NCBI GenBank assembly: GCA_017417465.1
Contig: JAFPZD010000165.1
Coordinates: forward strand, 1 to 36,691
DNA length: 36,691 bases
Reading direction: 5' to 3'
Origin: Prevotella sp.
Lineage (GTDB): Bacteria > Bacteroidota > Bacteroidia > Bacteroidales > Bacteroidaceae
Positions 1 to 7,186 of the stretch are shown in pieces (within the stretch, counting starts at the first letter, position 1; every line of letters starts with the position of its first letter). The translations under genes and the position numbers were made by a program. Under the pieces are notes generated by a model. That model searched no databases, was not told where the DNA came from, and saw only the letters and a program-made list of their open reading frames with translations.

Positions 1-207
1 GGGGTCGCGCATCACCTTCTGCTGTCCCACCTTTGGACGCAGGAAAACGCCCTGAATGCTGTCCCATCGGATGCCGTCACGGCTATAGATGAACCGCAAT
101 CCTTCGGTGGCCGGCTCATGAAACGAAGTGCTGACATAGATATCCTTAGCCTTGACGGATGAGAGACCACAGGCGAGAAAGGCAAGTAGCAGTAATTGTT
201 TAATCAT
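1..207 (-). CDS. GH43-like secreted glycosidase, N-terminal part only
   Basis: The first 69 residues of a minus-strand gene that runs off the left edge. It opens with a short Lys and a hydrophobic run (about residues 4-20) that reads as a signal peptide. Then come a strand with YVSTSF, a segment with YSRDGIRW, and the ending KVMRDP. The order 'FTG/TSF ... YS.DG..W ... KP.VG ... MRDP' is what I associate with five-bladed propeller GH43 arabinan/xylan-type enzymes, where the last Asp belongs to the active-site region. It is divergent from the GH2 gene, with a promoter for each in the gap, which suits a side-chain glycosidase of the same locus. The family call depends on the fragment only; another propeller glycosidase (GH32/GH62-like) is possible. 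Confidence 0.55.
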   Translation of the reverse strand, partial: MIKQLLLLAFLACGLSSVKAKDIYVSTSFHEPATEGLRFIYSRDGIRWDSIQGVFLRPKVGQQKVMRDP

Positions 208-231
208 CGACAGAAAGAATCAAATTTGGTG

Positions 232-239
232 CAAAGTTA
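232..239 (-). promoter_or_regulatory. Bacteroidetes -7 box for the GH43-like gene
   Basis: Read on the minus strand this is TAACTTTG, followed by GC, a good match to the TAnnTTTG -7 element. It ends 24 bases before the ATG at 207. No clear TTTG -33 box is visible. Confidence 0.5.
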
Positions 240-290
240 ATGCTTTTTTCTTAAATACGAACCTTTTCTACGCTTTTTTTACCCATTTAT

Positions 291-321
291 TTTTATTTGT
301 CGGCTTTTTATGCTAACTTTG
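291..321 (+). promoter_or_regulatory. Promoter of the GH2 gene
   Basis: TAACTTTG at 314-321 is a good -7 box. The -33 side is a T-rich stretch; the exact TTTG at 296-299 is closer (14 bases) than the usual 19-21, while TTTT at 291-294 has the right spacing. The start codon is 26 bases past the -7 box. Confidence 0.55.
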
Positions 322-347
322 CACGCGATAACTAATCACCAACCCCG

Positions 348-2939
348 ATGAGAAAAGCAGCAATGGCCATCTTCGTGGCCCTTTTGACAACTATTACAGT
401 GACAGCACAGCAGACGTCGGTCGCAGGACTCTTCCCCTTGGAAGGCAGTGGCCGCGTGGTCTACAACTTCAATGCCGGATGGCGATTCCTGCTCGGCGAT
501 GCTGATGGTGCAGCCAGCACAGCCTACGATGACACGGCCTGGGAAGATGTGTGTGCCCCCCATGCCGTACTGCTGGAGCCCTCGGAGGCCAGCGGCGGCC
601 GTAACTACCAAGGTGTCTGCTGGTACAGGAAGACCTTTATCGTCCCTACCGATATGACAGGCAAACTGATTACCGTTCACTTCGAGGCTGTTATGGGCAA
701 GCAGTGGGTCTATGTCAACGGGCGTCAGGTCAAGGTGCATCAGGGTGGCTACCTGCCCATCACCGTCGATCTCTCGGCAGAGGGTGTGCAGGCTGGCGAC
801 ACCTGCCTCATCGCCATGAAGGTTGACAACAGCGATGACAAGAGCTACCCGCCGGGCAAGCCGCAGGCGCAACTCGACTTTGCCTATCATGGTGGCATGT
901 ACCGCGACGTGTGGCTCATTGGCTGCTCGCCCGTCCATATCACCGATGCCATTGAACGCGGACAAGTGGCTGGTGGCGGTGTATTCCTGCACTATGACAA
1001 CATCACCGAGAAAAGTGCTGACGTGTACATCGACGTAGTGCTTGCCAACACCACACCCGCCCGAAAGGTGGCCCTCGCCGCCACCATCAAGGACGCTGAA
1101 GGCCGCGTAGTGAAAGTCCTCAAACAAACGAAGTCAGTGGTCGAGTATTCTCTTTTCGCCCTTCACTTCACACTCCCGCAGCCCCGCCTTTGGTCACCCG
1201 AGACACCATATCTGTACAGCGTAGAGTTACGAGTCCTGAACGGCAAGCAGTGTCTCGACGGCGGCATCGTCCGCATGGGCATTCGCAAAGCTGAGTTCCG
1301 CGGGCGCGACGGTTTCTGGCTCAATGGCAAACCGTATCACCAGCTGGTAGGCGGCAACCGTCACCAGGACTTCGCCTACGTGGGCAATGCCCTGCCTAAC
1401 TCACAGCAGTGGCGTGATGCCCTGAGACTGAAGGATGCGGGCATGGACATCGTCCGTGCAGCACACTATCCGCAGGACCCGTCGTTCATGGACGCTTGCG
1501 ATGAAATGGGCATTTTTGTGATTGTTCCAACGCCAGGATGGCAGTTCTGGAACAAAGATCCGCAGTGGGCAGAGATGGTGCATCAGAACACCCGCGACAT
1601 CGTTCGTCGCGACCGCAACCACCCCTCCGTTCTCATGTGGGAGCCCATCCTCAACGAGACGCGCTACCCCGAGGACTTTGCCTTGAAAGCTTTGCAGGTC
1701 ACCCGTGAGGAGTATCCATGGCCGGGACGCCCGGTAGCTGCCGCCGACCTGAACTCTGCCGGCGTGAAGGACAACTACGACGTGCTCTATGACTGGGCAT
1801 ACAACATCGCTAATGGGAAGTACGATGTCGACAAATGTATCTTCACCCGCGAGTGGGGCGAGTACGTCGACGACTGGTATGCCCACAACGCCATCAACCG
1901 CGCAGCCCGTGGCTGGGGTGAGCACGCCATGCTGGCCGCCGCCCTCTCGCTAGCCGACACCTACGGGATGATGTACCACGGACAACGGCAGTTTATAGGC
2001 GGTTGCCAGTGGCACCCCTTCGACCACCAGCGCGGCTATCATCCCGACGCCTACCTCGGTGGTATCTACGACGCTTTCCGACAGAAGAAATATGCCTTTG
2101 AGATGTTCAGGGCACAGTCCGCTGACGAGCCGATGGTTTACATCGCCCACGAGATGATGCCATCGTCGCCTACCGACGTCGTGGTGTTCAGCAACTGCGA
2201 CAGCGTGCGTCTGACAGCCCTCAACGGATGGAAGACAGCGACACTCCCCGTCGTCCATAATCCCGAAGAGCAACCGCATGCACCCGTAGTGTTCACCGGT
2301 TTCTGGGATTTCTGGCAGGCTCGCAGCATTAGCTACACCAAGCGCAACTGGCAAGGCGTCACCTTCGTTGCCGAAGGCATCAAGGACGGCAAGGTTGTCT
2401 GCACTGAGACTAAGATGCCATCGCGGCGTAGCACGAAACTGCGCCTCACTTCCGATGAAATGGGCAAAAAATTGATTGCCGACGGCTCAGACTTCGTTGT
2501 TGTCGTTGCGGAAGTAACCGACGACAATGGCAACGTCAGGCGCCTGGCTCGCGAGCATGTCACCTTTACGGTCGAAGGCGAAGGAGCCATTATCGGCGAT
2601 GAACGCATCGCGGCCAATCCACGCCAAGTGGAATGGGGCAGCGCTCCTGTGCTGGTCCGTAGCACCTGTCGTCCGGGCTCCATCCACATCATCGCACGAC
2701 CGACGTTTGAGGGTATCCATGCGCCCTCTGCCGATACGCTCGTCATTGAGAGTGTGCCCTGTGAGCTACCTCTTTGTAATAGCCTCACATCCTCACAGGC
2801 TATAGGGGGAAGCACCGCCATCCAAGGGAAGCATGCTTCCACGCCACTCACCAACAGGCAAAACGCAGAGGGTACGCCCGACCGCCGCAAAATGCTTGAA
2901 GAGGTGGAGCGCCAGCAGCAAGACTTTGGAATCGATTAG
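348..2939 (+). CDS. Glycoside hydrolase family 2 enzyme (beta-galactosidase/glucuronidase type), secreted
   Basis: A protein of 863 residues with a signal peptide (about 1-20, ending TAQ). The layout is that of GH2: a jelly-roll sugar-binding domain (about 35-190, with GVCWYRKTF and QWVYVNGRQV), an Ig-like domain (about 195-315), a TIM barrel (about 320-600), and C-terminal Ig-like domains. The likely acid/base is Glu437 in the HPSVLMWEP..NE motif, and the likely nucleophile lies in FTREWGEY (Glu502; Glu505 is nearby). The acid/base motif carries an EPIL variation in place of the usual WSIGNE, so the substrate is not readable; beta-galactoside or beta-glucuronide are the usual ones. The far C-terminus (about 805-835) looks like an inserted hairpin sequence (TAGCCT..AGGCTA, then GGAAGCATGCTTCC). 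It has its own promoter and lies divergent to the GH43-like gene. Confidence 0.85.
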   Translation: MRKAAMAIFVALLTTITVTAQQTSVAGLFPLEGSGRVVYNFNAGWRFLLGDADGAASTAYDDTAWEDVCAPHAVLLEPSEASGGRNYQGVCWYRKTFIVPTDMTGKLITVHFEAVMGKQWVYVNGRQVKVHQGGYLPITVDLSAEGVQAGDTCLIAMKVDNSDDKSYPPGKPQAQLDFAYHGGMYRDVWLIGCSPVHITDAIERGQVAGGGVFLHYDNITEKSADVYIDVVLANTTPARKVALAATIKDAEGRVVKVLKQTKSVVEYSLFALHFTLPQPRLWSPETPYLYSVELRVLNGKQCLDGGIVRMGIRKAEFRGRDGFWLNGKPYHQLVGGNRHQDFAYVGNALPNSQQWRDALRLKDAGMDIVRAAHYPQDPSFMDACDEMGIFVIVPTPGWQFWNKDPQWAEMVHQNTRDIVRRDRNHPSVLMWEPILNETRYPEDFALKALQVTREEYPWPGRPVAAADLNSAGVKDNYDVLYDWAYNIANGKYDVDKCIFTREWGEYVDDWYAHNAINRAARGWGEHAMLAAALSLADTYGMMYHGQRQFIGGCQWHPFDHQRGYHPDAYLGGIYDAFRQKKYAFEMFRAQSADEPMVYIAHEMMPSSPTDVVVFSNCDSVRLTALNGWKTATLPVVHNPEEQPHAPVVFTGFWDFWQARSISYTKRNWQGVTFVAEGIKDGKVVCTETKMPSRRSTKLRLTSDEMGKKLIADGSDFVVVVAEVTDDNGNVRRLAREHVTFTVEGEGAIIGDERIAANPRQVEWGSAPVLVRSTCRPGSIHIIARPTFEGIHAPSADTLVIESVPCELPLCNSLTSSQAIGGSTAIQGKHASTPLTNRQNAEGTPDRRKMLEEVERQQQDFGID

Positions 2940-2993
2940 TGTCTGTGGAAGACTGTCATTCATCCCTCCTACATTTTTTGCAAAACGGGCTCA

Positions 2994-3110
2994 TAACGTC
3001 ACTTTTTAGTGATATAAAGCTGAAAAACAAGCGGTTAAGAGGTGACGTTAGATGGTTATAACGTCACTCTAACGTCACCTTTCATCACACTAACGTCACT
3101 CTAACGTCAC
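2994..3110 (+). repeat. TAACGTCAC multi-copy sites, partly helically phased
   Basis: TAACGTCAC occurs at 2994, 3059, 3070, 3091 and 3102, with an inverted copy at 3042-3050. The last four are spaced 11, 21 and 11 bases, so they fall on the same face of the helix. This could be a cluster of binding sites or a decayed tandem repeat. No gene starts nearby. Confidence 0.75.
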
Positions 3111-3146
3111 TTTTGACAATTTAACCATATTGCTTCCACATTCTAT

Positions 3147-3314
3147 TCAGTTTCCTCGGAAGAAATTCAGTTCCCTCGGAAGAAATTCAGTTTCCTCGGA
3201 AGAAACTTGGAGTTTCCTCGGAAGAAGCTTGGAGTTTCCTCGGAAGAAGCTAAGAGTTCCCTCGGAGGGAACTGGTTATTCCCTCGGAGGGAACTGCTAG
3301 TTTCCTCTGAAGAC
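3147..3314. repeat. Tandem array, 8 units of 20-22 bp with CCTCGG core
   Basis: The core CCTCGG (last unit CCTCTG) lies at 3154, 3174, 3194, 3216, 3238, 3260, 3282 and 3304, that is steps of 20, 20, then 22 five times. Each unit is a small palindrome such as TTCCTCGGAA or TTCCCTCGGAGGGAA. The linkers drift (TTCAG, CTTGGAG, CTAAGAG, CTGGTTA). A 66-codon reading frame runs through it, but it is only the translation of the repeat. Confidence 0.9.
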
Positions 3315-3468
3315 GTTGGTTGTTTTAATCCTTCACTTTTGGCGTATATGTCTGTGTATCAGGAGAATGTGGTGAAGGGTCCGTTTCGTGTGTCCTGCCC
3401 TTGGTGAATAAGTGGCTTCTGGGTAGTTGACAAGGGCTCGTTGCTATCATTATTTCTGTTCTTAACTG

Positions 3469-3521
3469 AAAAACATCCTGCATACCCTGCGCAGGGTATG
3501 CAGGGTATGCAGGATGTTTTT
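3469..3521. terminator. Long hairpin with A/T flanks, arms built of 9-nt units
   Basis: The 22-base left arm (3469-3490, starting AAAAACATCCTGCATA) pairs perfectly with 3500-3521, which ends in five T. The 9-base loop is itself an extra GCAGGGTAT unit. It has the form of a bidirectional terminator and shares its outer sequence with the two hairpins after susD. Confidence 0.8.
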
Positions 3522-3529
3522 CGTTTTAT

Positions 3530-3602
3530 TATCGGGTTTCGCGTTTTTATTCTCGGGTTTTATGACTTTATTCTCGGGTTTTACGAGTTTATTCTCGGGA
3601 AT
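3530..3602. repeat. Tandem array, 4 units of exactly 21 bp (TTTATTCTCGGGTTTTA)
   Basis: CGGG falls at 3533, 3554, 3575 and 3596, a strict 21-base period. The unit is T-rich with an ATTCTCGGG core. It starts directly after the hairpin. Confidence 0.85.
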
Positions 3603-3604
3603 TA

Positions 3605-3718
3605 AACTCGTAAGTCATAGGTTTACGACCCGTAAATGGAATACTTACGACTTGTAAATGGCATACTTATGACTCGTAAATGGCATACTTATGACCCGTA
3701 AATGGCATACTTACGACA
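3605..3718. repeat. Tandem array, 4+ units of 22 bp (CTTAYGACYCGTAAATGGCATA)
   Basis: GTAAATGG occurs at 3632, 3654, 3676 and 3698, a strict 22-base period, with a partial unit on each side. It abuts the 21-bp array but has an unrelated unit. Confidence 0.85.
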
Positions 3719-3725
3719 TGCTATA

Positions 3726-3996
3726 GAGCAGAAATAAGGCAATGATATAGCAGTTGACCTATTTGTACACTTTCCTTCACGTTTCTAAGGCAACCGATGC
3801 CAGGCATCGGCTGTGCCCTCAATGGCGAGTAAACACGCGGTTGGGTTGACCGAAGGAACCCTTCACCAGAAGTGGCTTGCAATGAGCCTGTTACATCCGA
3901 TGTGAATGGTTTTGCATCTTTCCGATCTTATCCCCCTCCTAAAGGAGGAGTTCTTCGCAGAGCGAAGCGGCAAAGCCAAGCTAGGGGAGGTCTGTT
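3726..3996. repeat. Dispersed intergenic repeats (two kinds)
   Basis: The first part, 3726-3812, resembles 30231-30330: both have GGCAATGAT.TAGCAG.TGAC.TATTT and, after a gap, AACCGATGCC..CATCG. The second part, about 3934-3996, is a GC-rich palindromic element with CCCCCTCCTAAAGGAGGAG, a middle section, and AGGGGAGG. Related C-run/G-run elements sit inside several genes of this window. Confidence 0.6.
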
Positions 3997-4236
3997 ACGG
4001 ATATTGTTTCTAATGACCGATTTTGGTTAAAAACTTTTTAGTAGAGGAGACATTCACAGGCTATGGGACTTCGGCTTAGTAAAAAGCCATTAGCAAGTTC
4101 TGCACAGCCAATGCGCCACTCTACTCGCGTGTATGCATCGAAGACAGAAATACCTATTTAATATTTATACACGGAAGGAATTGAGCGATTTCGGCTCTTT
4201 TTCGTTAATAATTTGTAAATAAACGCCTCAAAAAAG
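3997..4236. other. Gene-free stretch ahead of the susC-operon promoter
   Basis: Both strands show only short, stop-rich frames. I see no RNA gene or further repeat here. Confidence 0.6.
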
Positions 4237-4265
4237 TTTGCTTCTGCAAAAAATACGTACCTTTG
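4237..4265 (+). promoter_or_regulatory. Promoter of the secreted-protein/susCD unit
   Basis: TTTG at 4237-4240 and TACCTTTG at 4258-4265, 17 bases apart. An in-frame ATG at 4238 lies inside this promoter, so translation must begin later, at 4328. Confidence 0.8.
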
Positions 4266-4327
4266 CCCCAAATTGGACGAAAGCTTTTACAAACTATTTA
4301 CTAACAAAAATAAAAGAAAGGATTATT

Positions 4328-5512
4328 ATGAAGAAAATCTTTACGCTGATGGCACTCGCCGGTCTCACCATGAATGTGAGTGCTCAAACCGAAAGTTACA
4401 AATCAATCGTTTTTGACGGTGACACACCTGCACTCGCACCCGAGTTTGCTGCTGTCGTCGACGAGAACAACGTGGCTACTAACGTCGGTACGACAGGTCG
4501 CTCAGTCGTCACCTTTGGAACCCCAAACATGTCAGTAGAGGCCGTGGGCAGCGCCACGCCGACTGATGTAGAGCCTGGTGAGGAGATCAATGCCGAGCTG
4601 CACCTCTTCGAGCCTGCCGCCATCACGATGGGCGACATCACTTGGAAGAACGGTAACAACAAGCTCGACATCAACGACGCCGAGCAGACAAAGCTTTACT
4701 TCGTCATGGGTCAGGGCAATGCTTACGAGGAAATCCTTGCCGAGGAGATCTACACCGATGACGAGCCGACTGGCAGATACCGTCCCTACTACACTTATAC
4801 GGACTACCTCAACGGTGACACAGGCCTGCCCAAGTATGGCCTGTACTACAAGTTCACACCCACTCTGGCAGGCACGCTGAAGGTGCAGGTCTGGGTGAAC
4901 AAGGGTAACCGTAACACCGTCGTCGTCAAGGGCAGCACGGGGGTCGCCATGACCTATGGTGAGGACTACTGGGCCGAGGGCTATGTCAACGGTAAGCGTG
5001 CCAACTACGACACGCCCGCCATTGACCCCGAGACTGGTGAACCCAAGCTCGACAACCAAGGCAACCCCATCTACGAGCAGTACCAGATCTTCTTCAACCG
5101 TGAGCAGATTGACTCTATTCACAACGACTACTGCTACGGCAACTACTACAAGCTGCTGCGCGAGAACGAGGAAGAGCCCGGCAAGCATTCAGAGGACAAA
5201 GTGGCTGAGGAGAAGGCCAAGGGCGACCAGATGGCTATCGACCGCCGCTTCGTGATTTCTACTGGTAACCAGGCTTTCTGGGGCTGGATCACCATTCCCG
5301 TTGAGGCTGGCGAGAGCTACTACGTGTTCCAGCTGTCATCACAGTTAGGCTTCGGTGGCTACGACTTCACCTTCGATGGTTCCGAGGGCATCAGCGAGCT
5401 GAGCTCGCCCGTGGCCCGTCGTGAGACGACGTTCAACCTTGCTGGCCAGCGCGTCGGCGACGATGTGAGCGGCATTGTGGTACGTAACGGCAAGAAGGTG
5501 ATTCGCCGATAA
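4328..5512 (+). CDS. Secreted protein of unknown function with a Prevotella-type C-terminal tail
   Basis: A protein of 394 residues starting at 4328, where an AAAGGA-like ribosome site and a clean signal peptide (MKKIFTLMALAGL, ending SAQ) agree; the promoter excludes the upstream ATG. The mature part is acidic and rich in Tyr, Thr and Gly, with no catalytic motif I recognise. A segment reading LAGTLKVQVWVNKG and another near GESYYVFQLSSQLGFGGYDFTF suggest beta-sandwich folding. The last 25 residues (FNLAGQRV..GIVVRNGKKV) match the short C-terminal tail common on secreted Prevotella proteins, related in look to type IX sorting tails. It is the first gene of the SusCD unit, so a glycan-binding or surface role is an inference. 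Confidence 0.7.
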   Translation: MKKIFTLMALAGLTMNVSAQTESYKSIVFDGDTPALAPEFAAVVDENNVATNVGTTGRSVVTFGTPNMSVEAVGSATPTDVEPGEEINAELHLFEPAAITMGDITWKNGNNKLDINDAEQTKLYFVMGQGNAYEEILAEEIYTDDEPTGRYRPYYTYTDYLNGDTGLPKYGLYYKFTPTLAGTLKVQVWVNKGNRNTVVVKGSTGVAMTYGEDYWAEGYVNGKRANYDTPAIDPETGEPKLDNQGNPIYEQYQIFFNREQIDSIHNDYCYGNYYKLLRENEEEPGKHSEDKVAEEKAKGDQMAIDRRFVISTGNQAFWGWITIPVEAGESYYVFQLSSQLGFGGYDFTFDGSEGISELSSPVARRETTFNLAGQRVGDDVSGIVVRNGKKVIRR

Positions 5513-5536
5513 TGATGACTCACCACCGACTATAGG

Positions 5537-5584
5537 GCAAGAGAGACTGGCAGGCGTGCTGAGGCTGTCGGTTTCTCTTGCTTT
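5537..5584 (+). terminator. Hairpin between the secreted protein and the lipoprotein gene
   Basis: GCAAGAGA (5537-5544) pairs with TCTCTTGC (5574-5581), followed by TTTC. The T-run is short, so this may be a partial terminator that lowers expression of the following genes, which have no visible promoter of their own. Confidence 0.45.
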
Positions 5585-5623
5585 CGTTCATAACCGACAT
5601 TCATCAACCTAAAACAAACACTT

Positions 5624-7087
5624 ATGAGCAAACAACCAATTCTTACCGGCAAGGCGCTCAGCGCCTTTGCAGCGCTGCTGGCCGCCACGGGGATGCTGGC
5701 CTCGTGCGCCCAGGACGGTTACGATGACGACGAGCGCTTCGAGAGCAGCGTGAAGGGCACGACACTGTCGTCGCCCGCCGCTGACGCCATCACCGTGACG
5801 GCGAGTGCCGACGGCAAGACGCAGACCATCACGTGGCCCGTGGTGAAGGGCGCCGGCGGCTACCTCTTCTCGTTCTACGACGAGAGCAACGAGGCGGAGC
5901 CCATCGTCAAGGACTCGCTTGTCGACGGCTGTTCGGTCACCGTTCCCCGCGAGGAGGACATGAACTACCGCATCGACCTGCGCACCCTTGGCAACGCTAA
6001 GATGAACAACAGCGAGGCGAGCGCCGCCACGCAGAAGTCGTTCTCGACGTTCACCGCCTCCTACGCAGTCATTCCCGACGGCACCGACCTGTGCCAGTAC
6101 TTCCAGGACAACCCCGTGCCCGAGACGGGCGAGGCCGTCTACTACGACCTGGAGCCCTCCGGCCAGTACCTGCTGCCGTCGAAGCTCGACTTCGGTGCCC
6201 GCTACGTCGTGCTCCGCACCACGAGCAAGACCGACTACGCCACCATCACTTACGGCGAGACGGGCAGCATTGAATACTGCGGCGGCCTGACGCTGAAATA
6301 CCTGAACCTTGACTGCGCCCTCTCGTCGAAGCCCACGCTGGCCTTCAGTGCCACGCCCCCCGAGGAGATTCTCGACGCCGACCATAACAACCACCACCAG
6401 ATTGTCGACCCGACGGCCATCATGAACTGCAACATCAGCGGCGTGAAGGGCATGTTCCTGTTCGACAACAAGGTGAAGTACTGCCTCAAGACGTTTGTCA
6501 TGGAGAACTGCCTGGTACACCTTGAGTCGGTGGGCATGACGAACAACTCCATCTTCTACATCTACGACGGCGGCGGGTTCATCAACGACTTCACCATGCG
6601 CAACAGCACCGTGTGGAACACCGGCGAGAGCGACTTCAAGTACCTGGTGCGCTACAACAACTCCGGCCGCTGCGACCGTGCCGGCTATGCCACCAACTCC
6701 ATCAACTTCTTAAGCTGCACCATGTACAACCTCTGCAAGGAGGGCCAGATGTGCAACCACGGCGGCTACGACGGCCGTGCCACGTCGAACTACGACGTCG
6801 AGAACTGCATCTTCGTCGACTGCGGCAACGCCCAGGTGCCCCGCCGCATCATCGGCCGCCGCGGCGGCGGTGAGATCATCTTCGCCCGCAACACCTACTG
6901 GTTCGACGGTGCCCCCGAGAAGGAGGGTGCCCCCGATGCCGTCGAGGGTGCCAAGAGCGAGTACGACGACAGCCACACGGCCCTGCAGACCGACCCCGCC
7001 TTCGTCGATGCCGCCAGCGGCAACTTCAAGGCCACGGGTGCCGAGCAGGTGGCCTTCCGCACCGGCGACCCCCGCTGGCTCGACTAA
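5624..7087 (+). CDS. DUF4957/DUF5123-like beta-helix surface lipoprotein
   Basis: A protein of 487 residues. The signal peptide ends in LASC with the lipid cysteine at residue 28, followed by AQDGYDDDE, an acidic stretch that in Bacteroidetes favours export to the cell surface. After a fibronectin-III-like domain (about 45-140, with TITWPVVKGAGGYLFSF) comes a long region with parallel-beta-helix character (about 170-470): short strands, many Asn/Cys turns (MNCNISGVKG, MENCLVHL, FLSCTMYNL, VENCIFVDC) and the closing PAFVDAASGNFKATG typical of the DUF5123 group. These proteins accompany SusCD pairs in pectin-type loci and may bind glycan or be lyase-like; no activity can be read here. The gene is very GC-rich, like the next two. 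Confidence 0.75.
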   Translation: MSKQPILTGKALSAFAALLAATGMLASCAQDGYDDDERFESSVKGTTLSSPAADAITVTASADGKTQTITWPVVKGAGGYLFSFYDESNEAEPIVKDSLVDGCSVTVPREEDMNYRIDLRTLGNAKMNNSEASAATQKSFSTFTASYAVIPDGTDLCQYFQDNPVPETGEAVYYDLEPSGQYLLPSKLDFGARYVVLRTTSKTDYATITYGETGSIEYCGGLTLKYLNLDCALSSKPTLAFSATPPEEILDADHNNHHQIVDPTAIMNCNISGVKGMFLFDNKVKYCLKTFVMENCLVHLESVGMTNNSIFYIYDGGGFINDFTMRNSTVWNTGESDFKYLVRYNNSGRCDRAGYATNSINFLSCTMYNLCKEGQMCNHGGYDGRATSNYDVENCIFVDCGNAQVPRRIIGRRGGGEIIFARNTYWFDGAPEKEGAPDAVEGAKSEYDDSHTALQTDPAFVDAASGNFKATGAEQVAFRTGDPRWLD

Positions 7088-7186
7088 CCGACAGCCCCGT
7101 CGCCAGGCGGGCGGCAACGCGCAGCGTAGGCCGCGGCAGGCCCGGTCCGGGAAACATATTAACCTCAATCAGAATTAGGACAACGT

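Noticed and set aside
3147-3314. CRISPR array
   Set aside because: Units follow each other with no unique spacers, the period is too short, and there are no cas genes. The same holds for the arrays at 13139, 27186, 3530 and 3605.
3207-3407. 66-codon forward frame through the 20-22 bp array
   Set aside because: It is the translation of the repeat units; no ribosome site and no family-like sequence.
4238-4327. Upstream in-frame ATG of the secreted protein
   Set aside because: It lies inside the promoter (between TTTG and TACCTTTG), so it would not be in the message.
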